A stretch of 64,000 nt of DNA. Source: Bicyclus anynana (lineage: Eukaryota > Arthropoda > Insecta > Lepidoptera > Nymphalidae). Each line of letters begins with the position of its first letter. Position 1 is the first letter of the stretch. The DNA lies in the NCBI RefSeq assembly GCF_947172395.1, contig NC_069104.1, positions 8,459,355 to 8,523,354 on the forward strand, written 5' to 3'. The notes under the pieces were generated by a model that saw nothing but the letters and a program-made list of their open reading frames with translations, ran no database searches and had not been told where the DNA came from. Below are positions 39,956 to 54,900 of the stretch, one piece after another. The position numbers and the translations under genes are program-made.

Positions 39956-42900
39956 ATGAATCGCCATGAAGGTGGGCAATGAATGATAATCAAAATTTGT
40001 AGATGCTTTTGTCACCAAGATATTTTTGCGAAAATCGTAAACAACAGTCTTCTATATGATTTAAATAATCGTTTGTGCCAACCTTAGGGTAATTTTTCAA
40101 GCAAATGTTACACGAAATTGTAGTAAAGTCTTAATGTCATTGCAGGAGTCAGCTGTGATTCTTGTTTGAAAAATAATTTTAGAGGACGACGATACAAATG
40201 TTTGATATGCATCGACTACGACCTGTGCGCTGCTTGTTACGAATCCGGCGCCACGACAAACCAGCACACAACAGAACACCCCATGCAATGTATTCTGTCC
40301 AGAAGTGATTTTGGTGAGAAACCTTTTACAGACTTTGTATTAACATTAGACAATATTGGCCTACATTTTTTTCGTGTGAGAAATCTGTCCTTTGTTGACA
40401 GTTGTGTAACATTAATAGGAACTCTAAATTATTTTCTTACAATTTTTTAGGTTTTCTATTGAGAAACTCTGAAATGAATTTTAACATGTTAATAGATCAA
40501 TGCAATCCCTAATATGTCACACAATAAAATGGTTTTAAATTTTTTTACTATTTTCTTGCTTACCAACAAACAAAGTAAAAATAAAGGTAGAAAATGCATG
40601 TCATATCATAGCTTATTTATTTTCATTAATTTAAGAACAAGTTAATTATAATAAATATTAAGTGTGAAATGACTAGTGATGTATACCCTCATTTTAAATT
40701 TGTTTGTTGGTAAACAGTACTCATCAAGTTAGGCTGTGTGCAAGTAGAAAATACCAAGTAAGGCTGTAAGTATTAAGCCTATTCTTTTTATTAAATTCAT
40801 ATTCATTATTTTGCACAAAAGATCGCTCAGGTTTAGCAACCTAGACTATGTTTAGGACAGATAGCTCAAAATGCTCAAAATAAGAGTGTGTTTACAATTT
40901 AAATGCAAAGTATACTTTAAATAAGTTATATTTTTTGGTTGGGTTTAAAAGTTATAAAAATATTGTATTGGCCTAGAAATTACTATTGTAGGTACTTATA
41001 TAGTGGCAAATTAAATGTACCTATGAATCTAGTTAAAGCCTCAATAGCTCAACGGTAAGAGCGGTTGGATTCATCACTGAGGGGTGGTGTATCAATCCTC
41101 ACCCCGTTGGTCTATTGTCATACCCACTTCTAGCACAGTCTTTACCAACTAGTTGGAGGGGAATGAGAATATTAGTATATGAGAATATTATAAAATATAT
41201 GGCAAATATTCTTTTTAAAAAGTTAGTGTCAACCACAACAGATAAAGAATAGTCAAAGAAATAATATGAGGACTGTCAGTAGCAATTCGTCCATTAAACA
41301 GCTGGGCGAAGGTCATTTCTATTTTGGATCTTCAACTACATAAAATCAAGACGCGTGAGACCACTGTGGGTAAGAGGGAAGCCCCTGAGGAGGGTAATGC
41401 CCTGCTGCCGCGCCTCTATGTTACCGCTGATGTCTAAAATCTTGTATTACACAGCTTAATGAATGATGTTCTTAATCATCATAAAGGTTGCATTCCAATT
41501 CTGATCAATGTTATTATTAACATAAGGTCTGCTATACTTAAAGAAATATTTAAAAATGTATATTTATTTTTAAATAAAATTATAAATTATTGGGTGTGTA
41601 ATGGCTAGTAATTTATACCCACATTTATAATTTGTTTGTTGATAAACATTCTACATCCAGTTTGGCTTAAGTATAGTCATCCATTATCGATCAGCCCATC
41701 AACCTGCATTGGATCAGTGTGGCAGGTCTATTCTCCAAATTCCTGTGATCATAATTTTTTAATAAATTATAAAGAAAAAAAAGAACAATTAATTAAATGA
41801 CAGATAAAAATGATTATTTAGAGAAACTAGTTTATAGATTGTTAATATGCCTGTGTTTTACTTTCAAAGACCTCTACTATGGCGGAGAGAGCCTCGCATT
41901 GGAACAGCCACAAGCATACACATGTCCATTCTGCAATCGCATGGGATTCACGGACGCAGCGCTCATGGAGCATGTCACTGCCGAACATGCAGACACTTCT
42001 CTGGCAGTAAGTCCATTTTTCGAGTTGTTTAATAGGTATAATTAATTTTAGAAAAAAAATTTGCTTAGGCTACTGTATTAACTTTATATTTCCATGCTCT
42101 ACTGAATTAAATACTTAAACCAAAGACATATTTATTATAAAGTAGAGGAGTCTATTTCAAATATTACTAGCGGACTGAGTAGAACTCAGTTTTTCACTTC
42201 AGTAGCCGCAGCACAAAAAGGGGAACAAACATACATACTTACGCACCCACACAGACACACACTTACATACAAACTATCTCCTTCATAATATTAGTGTGAT
42301 TATCGTCAAAATACAGAATTTCACCTGTTACAGTTTTATTATTAACTGGCAACCACACAAGTGAATCCATAAAATATAATATAATACATAAATATTGCTT
42401 AAACTGAGGTTTAGCATAATACATAATAATATTATGTATGATAAGTTGACGGCCGCGTGGCGCAGTGGGTAGTGACCCTGCTTTCTGCATCCACGGCTGT
42501 GGGTTCGATTCCCACAACTGGAAAATATTTGTGTGATAAGCATGAGTGTTTTCCAGTGTCTGTGTGTATTTATACATTATATAAGTATTTATATGTAGTA
42601 TATAATAATAATAATAATAAGCCCTTTATTCTGTGTTAAGAAATTACAATTATATATACAATACATTTTGTTTTCATTTTTTTAAAGAATATCTCTTAAC
42701 ATAGTGTGCCTTTCGGCATAGGCCTCCTCCAGCGACTTCCACTGCTCTCTCTCTAATGCGACCCTTCTCCACTTTGGACCTGCTGTGAGCTTTAAGTCAT
42801 CCTCCCATCTAATGAACTGTTTACCCCGATTCCTTCTGCCATCTCTAGGGTACCATTCCGTCACCAGTCTGCTCCACTTCCCCGTAGTGTCCCTTAGCAT

Positions 42901-45900
42901 GTGGCCTGTCCATCGCCACTTTTGCTGGTCGACACGAGTTAAAACATCGGTGACCCCAGTTTTAGTTCGAAGGTCAGTGTTTCTTACCCTATCCTTTTTC
43001 TTGTGGCCAGTCATGCTCCTCTCCATGGATCGTTGGCACCTGGCCAGTTTAGCCCTTTGAGCCATGGTGAGCGCCCAGGTTTCACAGCCGTATGTTAGGC
43101 ATGGCAAGATACACGTGTTGAAGGCCTTCCTCTTAATTACCATGCTCAGTTCCTTGGATTTCATTATCTCCTTCAGGGACCAATATCTTTTCCAGCCAAC
43201 GGCAATTCTCGTGCTGATTTCTTTTGTCATTTGGTCCCTGAAGGTAACAACTTGTCCAAGGTATGTGTATTCTTGCACATACAATAATGGGTTGTTATCA
43301 ATGCCGATGTTGACCTCAGTACTGTTCGTCATTAGTTTGGTCTTCTTTGTGTTCATTTTGAGTCCGATTTTAATGCTCTCTTCATGTAGATTCGAAACCA
43401 TGCACCCGAGTTTGATTGGATCTTCTTCAAATAGTACGAGGTCATCTGCGAATCTGAGATGGTTAAGTTTTTTACCATTAACATTGATTCCGAAGTCTTC
43501 CCATTCTAAGTTGCGGAATACGCTTTCCAACACGGCTGAAAACAGTTTGGGGGATAAAGGGTCCCCTTGTCTGACACCTCTTTCAATTTTAAACTCGTTT
43601 CCTAAGCTTTCTAGTTGGATTTTAGCTTTATTGTTGTTATAAATCATATTTATGATGTCAATGTATGCTGCGGGTACTCCTTGCTGATCTAAACTATCTA
43701 AGAGGGATTCATGGCTTATACTGTCGAAGGCTTTGGCGTAGTCGATAAACGCTATGTATATTTTTTTGTTATGCTCCGTGTATTTTTCGAGTATTTGTTT
43801 GACAGTGTGGATGTGGTCGATTGTAGAAAATCCTTTTCTGAAGCCCGCTTGTTCCACTGGCTGTTGTTCGTCCAGAGTTTTAGTGATTCTGTCAAGTATT
43901 ATCTTCGCAAATACTTTGTACACATTAGACATCAGACTGATTGGCCTGTAGTTTTCCAAGTCGTTTTTATCACCCTTTTTATGCAGTAGAATAATGTGGG
44001 ATTTGGTCCATTGCTCTGGAATTTTGCATTTTATTATGATTTCGTTGAATAGTTTTGTAAGGATAGGAACCAGTTCTTCCATTGTACCCTTTAGCAACTC
44101 GTTTGCTATTCTATCCGGCCCTGGAGATCTTTCTGCTTTTTGGCTTTTTATTGACTTCTCAACCTCGCATTGTAATATTTCAGGTATTGGTTCCTCAGGG
44201 TTTACCCGCGTCGGCTCCAAAAGTGTGCCACTCTGTTTGGTCTTTGCATTGTGACTTTGTGTTTGTGTGGCATAGAGCTGGCTGTAGAAGAGCGTGGCTA
44301 GGTCCTTGATATCCTTTCTTTTCGAAGTAGTTGTTGTTTTCCTTTTAAGCCTAGGTATCCATTCCTTCCCTGATTCTCTTAGTTCTTTCAGCGCCTTTTT
44401 CACTCCTCCCGTCCTCGTTATGTGGCGTTCTAAAGTCTTAAGTCTTATTCTTTTCCTATCCTTTCGTATATTTTCCCTTATTTTTTTACTTAGATCTGTT
44501 ATCTTTTTAATTGATTCCTTTCGCTGTTTGCTTGATATTAGATCTTTTCGGTCCTTCAATAGATGTAGGGTGTAATCGCTTAGTTGGTATTTATTATTTT
44601 GTTGATTTCTGTAAATGTTGATTGTTTTAAGTCTATTTTCTAGAAGTTCATATTTTTTTAGTGGGTCTAGTACTTCGTTTGTAATTTGCTTTTTGATTTC
44701 TTCAAAGTGGTTTTCATCTACAAGGGTCGGAAGCACTTTCTGTTCATATCTATGATTTTTCATGTGATGTCTCGGTGTTTTGATCTGTTCCGTTCTTAAT
44801 GAGCAGCGCACCATTCTATGGTTTGTGTTGAAATTTAGCTTGTTTATGACCTTTGTGTCAGTGAATGCTTTAGGGTGATTGCTTATAATATAATCAATTT
44901 CATTTTTATAGGAACCATCGGGTGGGATCCAAGTCCATTTATTTCGTGTGTTTTTCTTGAAAGTTGAGTTAAGAACTGTGAGATTATGTTCCATGAGAAA
45001 TTCAACTAGTTTTTGGCCATTGCGACTTCTTTTTCCGTGTCCGAACTTTCCAAGCACATATTCTTCGTTATTTTGTCGGGCCCCAACTTGGGCATTGAAG
45101 TCACCCATAAGTAGGATGTGCTTATCTGCGTTGGTCCTTATTGCTCGTGACATCTCATCATAGAAAGACTCTAATACTGCCACATCAGATTGTTCGGTTG
45201 GCGCGTATGCTTGCATGATCGACCATTGCTTTTTGTATCCTGGTATTTCTATGTTGAGTATCGCTAGTCTGTCGGAAATTCCAATCAATTCTCGTATGTG
45301 TTTCTTCAGAGACTGTTTTATTAGGAAACCTACTCCCTTTTGACCGCCTGGTTCTCCTTTTTGGTATAATATGTACTTTTCATGTTCTTCTATCGTTTCG
45401 CCTGCTCTTCGCATTTCACTGATGCCTAGTATATTGTAGTTGATTTCTTCCAGAGCTTCTTCAAGTTCTAGAAGGCTTTCTTGGGTTCTAAGTGTTCTGG
45501 TGTTTAGGGTTGCGATTTGTAATGTTTCACATCATGTAGTATATAATTGTATATTAATATTATAATATCAACTATCTTAGCACCCTTAACACAAGCTACT
45601 CTGTATGCTTACTTTGGGGCTAGATAGTGATGTGTATTGTTTAAGTATATTTATTTATTTATTTATTTTTATTTTTAACATTTGTAGTGGAGAAATAAGT
45701 GGTATCTATAAATCACATACTCACTTCTGATTTGCATAGTTTTCAAATGAGGAATCACTGAAATCAGTGGAGATATGTACCAAATCATACTGGACTTATT
45801 CCAATTATAATTGGACAAATAATATTAATTAGCAAATGTAATTATCATTATATGTACTAAGGGCCCCCACACAGTCAAACAGTGGGCGATGGAACGAGCT

Positions 45901-48900
45901 ATACAAAGAGTATCTCTACATGATTGATTTTTTTTTTTACTCTTTACAAGTTAGCCCTTGACTACAATCTCACCTGATGGTAAGTGATGATGTAATCTAA
46001 GATGGAAGCGGGCTAACTTGTTAGGAGGAGGATGAAAATCCACACTCCTTTCGGTTTCTACACGACATCGTACCGGAACGATACCTCATTTCTAGTACCG
46101 CCAAGCGATTTAGCGCTTGGCGGTACTAGAAATGAGGTATTAGAAATGAGGAGATCTGTAGAAGAACCAATGACACCAACATAAAGTAATGTGTCGCAAA
46201 GCTGAAGTGGCAAAGGACGGGGCACATAGTTCGAACAGCTGATAGCTGTTGGAGTTCCAAGGTGCTAAAATGGCAGCCCTGCACCAGAAAGTGCAGTGTT
46301 TGTTGACCCTCCATCAGGTGGACTGATGACATCAAGCGAGTCGCAGGTATTCGCTCGATGCAGACGACTCAGGATCATGATGTTTGGAAGTCCCTACAGA
46401 AGTATGTCCTGTAGTGGACGTCCATTGACTGTACAATCAGATAACCCACTTCACGTTAAGTGGAATATAATATACTAGCGGATGCCTGCGACTTCGTCCG
46501 CGTGAAACTCGATGTAAACTTTCAACTACTCCTATCCGATCCTATCCTACCCTACCCTACCCTACCCTACCCTACCCTACACTACCACTTCAATTTCTAT
46601 TTCTGGCATAAACACAGTTCTCCTGACAATAAAAAATACATGAAAAAAAAATAGTGAAATCGGTCCAGCCGATCACGCGTGATGGCGTGACCAAGGGATA
46701 TATGGATTCATTTTTATATAATACTAGCTGACGCCGCGCGGTTTCACCCGCGTGGTTCCCGTTCCCGTAGGAATATAGGGATAATATGCCTATAGCCTTC
46801 CTCGATAAATGGGCTATCTAACACTGAAATAATTTTTCAAATCGGACCAGTAGTTCCTGAGATTAGCGCGTTCAATCAAACAAACAAACAAACTCTTCAG
46901 CTTTATAATATTAGTATATAATATAATGTATTTTATGTATACCTATTACATAGCAATGCTACACTTTATTATCTCTGTTTGCTTGAGCCACTACTTAATT
47001 TATATCATACTAGTAGACGCCGCGCGGTTTCACCCGCGTGGTTCCCGTTCCCGTAAGAATACGGGGATAAAATATAGCCTATAGCCTTCCTCGATAAATG
47101 GACTATCTAAGACTGAAAGAATTTTTCAAATCGGACCAGTAGTTCCTGAGATTAGCGCGTTCAATCAAACAAACAAACAAACAAACAAACTCTTCAGCTT
47201 TATAATATTAGTATAGATTTTCGTTTTTCTAATCACCTAATATTAATTTTTTTTCTTTTTTTTTTTCAAAAAATGACAAATATACTCAGAGGTACAATTA
47301 TCCGCCCACTTTAGTATACTCGCGATTATTAAAGTGGGCGGATAATTGTGCCTCTGAGTATATTATTTCTTCACAAATTCATTACACCTTTAAACTTGTT
47401 GCGTATGATATTACATTAGCTTTATAAAATTATATTAAAACTCCTTTAACAGCCTTACTTATATGGCTTTCTTATACAATGTAGGTCAATGTGAGGTTAT
47501 TTTTATATGTGTGATCAAGCGACGGCTATGATACGTACACTATTACACACAGATAACAGTTTTTATAGGCTTAGAATAGATGCCTATTTATAAACCTGTT
47601 GAGTATGTTAAGATTAAAGATTAATTAGTTATACCTATAGGCACATGTAAAAAAATACAAAAGTCTAAACGAAAAATACTCAGCATTTTATATGCTTTTT
47701 CTTTCAACCATTCATAACAGGACCTGCCTCACTAACCGTTACCCCTCTGGCAAAGATCAAAAATCAATGATCTAACGCGTTTATAAAAACTGTTGCTATA
47801 GAATCGATGTTTCGTTTCGTGTAGTTGAATGGCATAAAAACGGCCAAAAACTTGTAAGTTTAGTAAAAGATGGAGTAACATTTCATTCTTAAGTATTTCT
47901 ACCTTAATTTTATAAAATTTTTAATAAAAACAATTTCTAAAAAGAAACGATTCTTTAGCAAACAAACAAACAGCAAAAAAACGATCAAGTAATCGAATAT
48001 TCTATGTATATATTTTGTGGATAGTGTAAGCGATGTGTTTGTTTGCGTGAAAATTACGCGTGTGTACACACATTTCAACTTCTATTTCAGCCCCTTCTGA
48101 TTTTATTTTCGCATCAAAAAGTATCCTTTAATCTTCTTTATATTATGTTCTCCAATTGTGTCAAGTTTTATTTGAATTCATTCGGTAGTTTTAGCGTGAT
48201 CCCCGATCAACAAAAATACAGACGAAAAATAATGAAAATATATTTTGCCTTCAGAATCAATTATATAATAGAGAGTTTTAACTACCAATAAAACTTACCT
48301 ATTATTTTTTCATCAATGTCCGGAATCCATCTTGAGAGAAGCACCCGTCTTTCCTTGCCGGAAGTCAGCTAATATCACCTATCCGATGGTGGCGCCCCCT
48401 TGCCGCAACCTAATACCTATGTACAAGTGACCGTAGCGAGCCGAGTGAATGTTCGCCATTATTATACTCATGATGCACCAGGTAGGCCTTACCTGGATTC
48501 CCGACATTGATGAAAAAATAATAGGTAAGTTTTATTGGTAGTTAAAACTCTCTATTATTTGTTTCGTATCAATGTCCAGAATCCATCTTGAGTGAAGTGT
48601 TTGTTATCACCTGGTGCTCGCAAGGTTGACGCTTTAATGTGAGTTATACTGAAAAGTATTTTTGAATAAATGAAAATTCTCAATTTTGAAGAACAAATAT
48701 ACTCTTAATATGTATATTGACTTTTAAACTAAGGACTTTAAAATTAAGGAATTTGATAGTGGCACTAGGTAAATCAGTTATGTATACCTATTTTAGAATT
48801 CATAATCAGTGATTTTCTAGAATTCTAGATGTTAGTAATTTTTAAAAGTATGTACTTAAATCTGACTTCCAAATCCGTCCGAATTTCTAGAAATGGATAG

Positions 48901-51900
48901 AATCTGATGAAATTTGATTTGCTTTACAGATCTTGTAAAAAAAATTTATTTAACCTATTATTGTTCAAGATGCATGCGTAACATAGCTCCTAATATTAAT
49001 AAATTAGTTATGTTTTGCCATTCAGTTACAGCAATACAAAGCAGTTGCCTAAACCTATAAACCATACTTGGATTTTTTACTGATTATACGGAGGATGAAA
49101 ATCCAACAAAACTCTTCTTCATGATACTCTGCACTTTAAAGTCCAAATATGTTAGCCAACATGACACGCACAGGAACTTGGATATGTACCTATAAATAAT
49201 CTACTTACCACAACCCATCAGACAGATTGTGCCACATCGAAATGTAATTTAATATCATTAGATTCATCATTCTGGCGATAAATGAATTTTAATTTAAGTG
49301 CAATATTTCTTCTCCAATAGTTGATGACTTCGTAGTGAGACCTCACTGTAGCAGCATGGTGGATTCAAGCTCCATATCCCATAAGTAGGCAGGCCCGGCT
49401 GATTATGATGACGGTAAATGAGTCCGGTAGAAGCGAATCCTTTGCATGTATGAGGTGCACGTCACTGCTGTTCATTGTACTAGTATCTTGATTGATAAAA
49501 TTATAACAATCCATGCTCAACAGTGAAAAAGCCCTTGCTAAGCTGGGTGTAGAAATTATTGTTTTTGTCAGGATCATGTAAAACTATATAATACGGTGGT
49601 AAGTTCAGGATACCAAATTAACTTCTCTTCCGTTACTGAAATAGCTTTGGGTATTGATACCAACATGAAGAAGCATTAATATAAGCCCATGTCACCTACT
49701 AGTCAAATTAGTAGTAGTTTTTTTTTTTTTTTTATATTAAGTACCGATTTCTGTATTGGCATACTTTTGTCATCCAAGACAGATAGCAAATTATTTGTCC
49801 AACATTGTAGAATATAAATTCAATGGTTTGTGGGATACACCATTTCTTTACATCCGTCTCAAACTGGCTTTATCATATGATTGTAGCGGTAGCGCCGGCT
49901 GGATATTGATAACTGCTGCCCTTGATCAGGTCATCGATCAACATTTCTAGTCACTCAAAATCGATGAGGCTCATTAGTTATAATCTTGAATCACTGGGGC
50001 ATGTGCATCTGTTTGTTTCGTGGTGTGTGTGTGTTCGCCAGATTTAAAATTTTTAAATTTAATAGCTTTTCACTTAAAATGATTGGAATGATTCCGGTAG
50101 CCGTGTAGGATGAGGTTTGGTGGAAGAGACAACCAGTTGTGCTTCTTTAGTACACATAACGTGTTGTTGTGTATAAGGCTTACTAGTCCTGATCATCTGC
50201 TCTCGAAAGGCTATTCAGCATGAGTAGTTCCTACACAAGACGCTTGTTTTGGGCGTGTCTCACACTTGAAATAATATAGCTGTCGCACGTCAAAAAGAAA
50301 AATCATTCTGACTAAGTTTTCTGACTCGAGAGGACAACTCTGTATTAAACCCGTCCAGGAAATATTGAGCTATTATATAAATATTTTATTTGTCTAATTT
50401 TGTTAGGACCTGATGTGACTGTTAGATAATTCTGTTCTGTTTATATAAGCAATCCACGTATCGGTTATAGATCTGAAGAAGCATCTAAGCACTTTGCAAT
50501 CGACAATGCTGATAAAATATCGCAGTACAATTTCTTGTGGTGTGCGTACCATGTGAGTCATTCGTCCAAGACATCGTGAATTTCATGTCATTGAATTGCG
50601 TTTTCAATCCACATCTAAAAGCCAATATGAGTGTGTGTTGGCATGGCCAATAGGTGTTTTGCCGGATCTATTTTGCCAAGTGTTCTATAGGTATTCTTGA
50701 CCTATCAATCTATATCTGGGCACAACGGTATAGGAATAGTCGCCCTGCTACACCTATGTTGACTTATCGGCAGCGGTCGGTTATAGTATTGCATTGTCCA
50801 ACTGTGTAGCCTGCTTATCCGTCCTAAGCAGTGCAACAGGCGTGTTGTAAACGTAACCTGTTGACTTAGCTGCTCGAAGGACTGTGGCCCAACACACACA
50901 GGTCGCAAAGGTCAGCCTCTCTTTAAGAGATTGATATTTGTCAGAGAGACCACCTGCGACTAAGAAGCTGTTGCTGAAGCGCTGTTGCGTAGCGTTAAGC
51001 ACTTCGACTCCGACAAGGGGACTTTGCGTTGCGTCTTGCGTCCCAGTTTGCCAAGAAACTCGAGGCAAAGTATCGGAGTCAGCACAGACTTCTTGGAGTT
51101 GTTTATCCATCCTAATGTTACTAATGTATAAGGACTGTAAAGTCCTTATTGTGAAAGGGTCAGTCCAGTCCATATGAGATTAGCATTGCTTTACCTCTTA
51201 CGTTTAAGAAGATGTCGCTCAAGTGTTTTGCATAGCGTTAAGCACATACGACTCCTACAAATACTTTACGTTGCTTGTATCCAAGTTATGCCGACAATCC
51301 CGAGGTATTGTGTCAGTATCAGGACCGACTTACAGTCTGAAGGGTGTAATCTAGAAAAGGTACACTTGTTCCTCGATTTCTTGGAATCGTGCAACCCAAT
51401 TCGTTGTTATTGCAAAGGTTTTTAGGTGCTTATAGACCGAATGTCAATTAGGCCAGCTGAAGTAGCTGCTGTTTGTCTAAACTTCAGTGCTAATCGAGTC
51501 CTAGAAATATGCGGTGCAAAATTGGTTGCATAGGCGAAAGCGGTTTTTCTCTTTCCATCAGTTGCGTTCAGTTAAGTTAAGTCAAGATTTAGGATTGGTC
51601 GGAATGTTTGGTTCAGTCTTGGTACCAAAACCAAAATGGACAAAACTGTATTGCGCCAGTTCTAAAATAAACATTACGTTTACCTGTGTAGCAAAAGTTA
51701 ATAGGTATTGAGTATACATACACAGTGTACGTTTTATTTCTGAAACGCTGCATGAGTAGAAACTAAAACTGAAATAGGTATATGATATGGTCTGAAGATA
51801 TGAACACCATTTAAAAATGTCTGATGGTCCACATATTTCATACTCAAATTTTTTTTTTTTTTTTTAAACATCCGTCTTAAAATGTAAAAATGTTTTCGTT

Positions 51901-54900
51901 ACGTTAGCTTGAATTATCGGTAAGTATAATAGATGTTGTTCTTAAATGACACGCTGAAGAAACAAGACAGTTTTGCTCTGTTTCTGGAAGTAAGTGTATC
52001 AAGTGTAAGTTTTTTAGCCCCCTCCCCCTTGTTTTGAAAATCGCTTTGCACTTGGGAGGAATTTTATACAAAACATCATCATAACATATTTAAAATTTTC
52101 ATTTCACGTAAAAATAAATTGATAAAATCATTTCATCTACCATTGTTTTGTACTTGTATGTATAGATGACCTTTCGGAGTAATAAGTCTAAAGTCTACTA
52201 ATATTTGTCACGCTTTCTTGTAAAACAACTATTTGGCAACTTAAGAAGTTTTACAAAGCTGCGAAAGAACATTCCAGTATATTTGAATGCAATTCTTTCA
52301 TAATTATGTACCTCTAAACGTTTTCTTTCACACTAATTCCGGGTGTGAATGATAAAATGTGGGTACCCACATTTTTCTTTTAAGTGAAGAAAAGTCGTAA
52401 CAAAGGGCATATAACAATATATATTTAAAGGGCATATCAATACTCGTATTTAAAACGATGTTTGAATAAATTCATGGTTTATGACTCGCCTTAGTAAATA
52501 GATTCCCATAAAGTTGCAACAATTTCGTACTAATTTGCAGACGTCTTAAGCCAAGATCAATCGTTACTACCGTCGCTTTGTCTGTAATTGTACACGTATT
52601 TTTCACTATTTCTATTCATAGGATTTGTTGAAAATGTGACGTGTTGTAATAAAATTTAAACTGTACGTAACTCACGGTTTGCAAAGCCTTACATGCTCTG
52701 CGCTGCGACTTCTCGTAGGATCACTACTGCCGCTGCCGCTGGAACTCGACGATGGAGAACGTGCACGTTTTCATTTCACTTTTAACAAAATCACTTACGT
52801 TCTCCATTTTCGGAGAGGTTTATTCACACAGAAAATATAAAATATGCACCTAATATGTAGGTATAAATTGTTTTTTCCGTGATCACAATGGCTGACTTGT
52901 GAACGGCGTGAAAAAACGACGCTTAATGGCGAACATTCACTCGGCTCGCTACGGTCACTTGTACATAGGTATTAGGTTGCGGCAAGGGGGCGCCACCATC
53001 GGATAGGTGATATTAGCTGACTTCCGGCAAGGAAAGACGGGTGCTTCTCTCAAGATGGATTCCGGACATTGATACGAAACAAATAATATAAATTTTCAAA
53101 TATCTTCAATGAAATTCAAAATACAGAATTGGACCTTTTACAGTTTTATTTTATTTTTCTACTCTCTATATTTATAGTAAATATATATTAGAATATAGCA
53201 CATGATAATTTCATCATTGAACTTTCATATGAGAGTAGATAAAATCTATACTTATAATAAATCTGTAGAGATGTCAATTCTGTACATGAAATATATTTCC
53301 AAAATAACTATCAGGGGGTGATTAGTGATTGATACTGATGCCAAAAATGCAATCAGTAAAATTTTTGTCTGTCTGTCTGTATGTTCGTTATAGAAACAAA
53401 AAGTAGGTACTCGACGGATTTTAATGAAAAGTACAATTATTGTTCATACTTCTGGGCAGGTTATAGTATACTTTTCATCATGCTACGATCAATAGGAGCA
53501 GAGCAGTTAAGGGAAATGTTGGGAAAATGTCTCCCGTCTTCCCAACATTTCCCTTCACTGCTACTCCATTTTTACAGAAATACTACTATAAAGGCTGGAT
53601 TAAAGAGGTCTAAGGGCAGACGAAGTCGCGGGCGTCCGCTAATTACATAATATATTATGGGTAATTGGATATAGATAAAGTAAGGATGTTTCAACGTTGC
53701 AGGTGGTGTGTCCGGTGTGCGCGTCGCTGCCGGGCGGGGAGCCCAACTTTGTGACGGACGACTTCGCCGGCCACCTCACGCTCGAGCACCGGACGGGCCC
53801 CAGGGATCTCATCTCATTTTTGATATCCTTTTTAATACTAAAGAGATGCTCCACTCTCCATACATTATTCCATCATCATCATTAATTAGGCAGATTAAGA
53901 TTTTCTTAATTGGTCCAGGTCTTGCTGGTGGCTAGTTACCAACCACCCTACCTACAAAGACGTACCGCCAAGCGATTTAGCGTTCCGGTACGATGTCGTG
54001 TAGAAACCGCAAGGGGTGTGGATTTTCATCCTTCTCCTAACAAGTTAGTCCGCTTCCATCTTAGATAGCATCATCACTTACCATCAGGTGAGATTGTTGT
54101 CAAGGGCTAACTTTTAAAGAATTAAAAAAAAAAAAATTGGTTCACTGTTGAGCACGAGTCTCCTCTCAGAATGAGAGGGGTTTGCCTGAGACAAAAATAA
54201 AAGGTAGTGTGTCAAGATGAAACTCTTGCTCTTGACTTTAATGTCTACATTAATTATTATAAATTTTGTTTTTGGCCTAGATAGTAGGGTTGGATTATTG
54301 TGTAATGAGCATATCTCACAAAAAAAAATAGTGTAAAAATGATTTCCTAGATCTTTCAACAATTGTAAGGTAATTTTAGCAGATTTTCATATTATTACTA
54401 CTATTAGGCATCTTGATATTTTTAATTTCTCCTGGGGCACTCTTCTTTAGAAGAGCAAATCGAACCAAGGTTTTTGAAGCCTACTTTTTCTTAAAATAAT
54501 ATTAGCCGTCTGGGATATTTATTGCACTTCAATATGTCTCGTGTTCAGAGCAGACTCAAAATTTGGGACAGTCTATATCTACAATGGTTAAAAAAACATT
54601 ATTTATATTATATTATTTATTATTCAACAAACAACACATTGTAATTAAGCCTAACCATAGTGCAACACAAACCACAGTTGGTTTTACTGTGCACTGGTTA
54701 TTATTGCATAATACAATATTTAGGAACAAACAGAACATTATTAACAAACAGAAGAGAATAAATACCAAGAATAATCATTATAGGGTGGTTAAATAAAAGT
54801 GTGAGTGAACCGGTGCTGCGACGCTACACAGGCTGTCCCAAAAAATAATTCTTTAGTTTCCGCTTATGTACGTTTGTGAGTATATTGGTTTTTTGGATTT

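Noticed and set aside
43064..43642. 192-aa plus-strand frame and its neighbours at 42785-45163
   Set aside because: Antisense shadows of the RTE reverse transcriptase.
46540..46582. CCTACCC runs (also 18892-18965 and 13670-13730) as telomeric repeats
   Set aside because: Insect telomeres are usually TTAGG; these runs lie inside short Helitrons and similar debris and do not match.
50705..51425. Frames of 65-130 aa on both strands inside the 4.8-kb foldback element
   Set aside because: No recognisable motif; opposite-strand frames overlap, and the two halves are a diverged duplication, so coding is not supported.
54536..54796. Possible small exon starting ATGTCTCGTGTTCAGAGC
   Set aside because: It lies inside the AT-AC intron, with no conserved protein text and no need for it in the KCMF1 frame.
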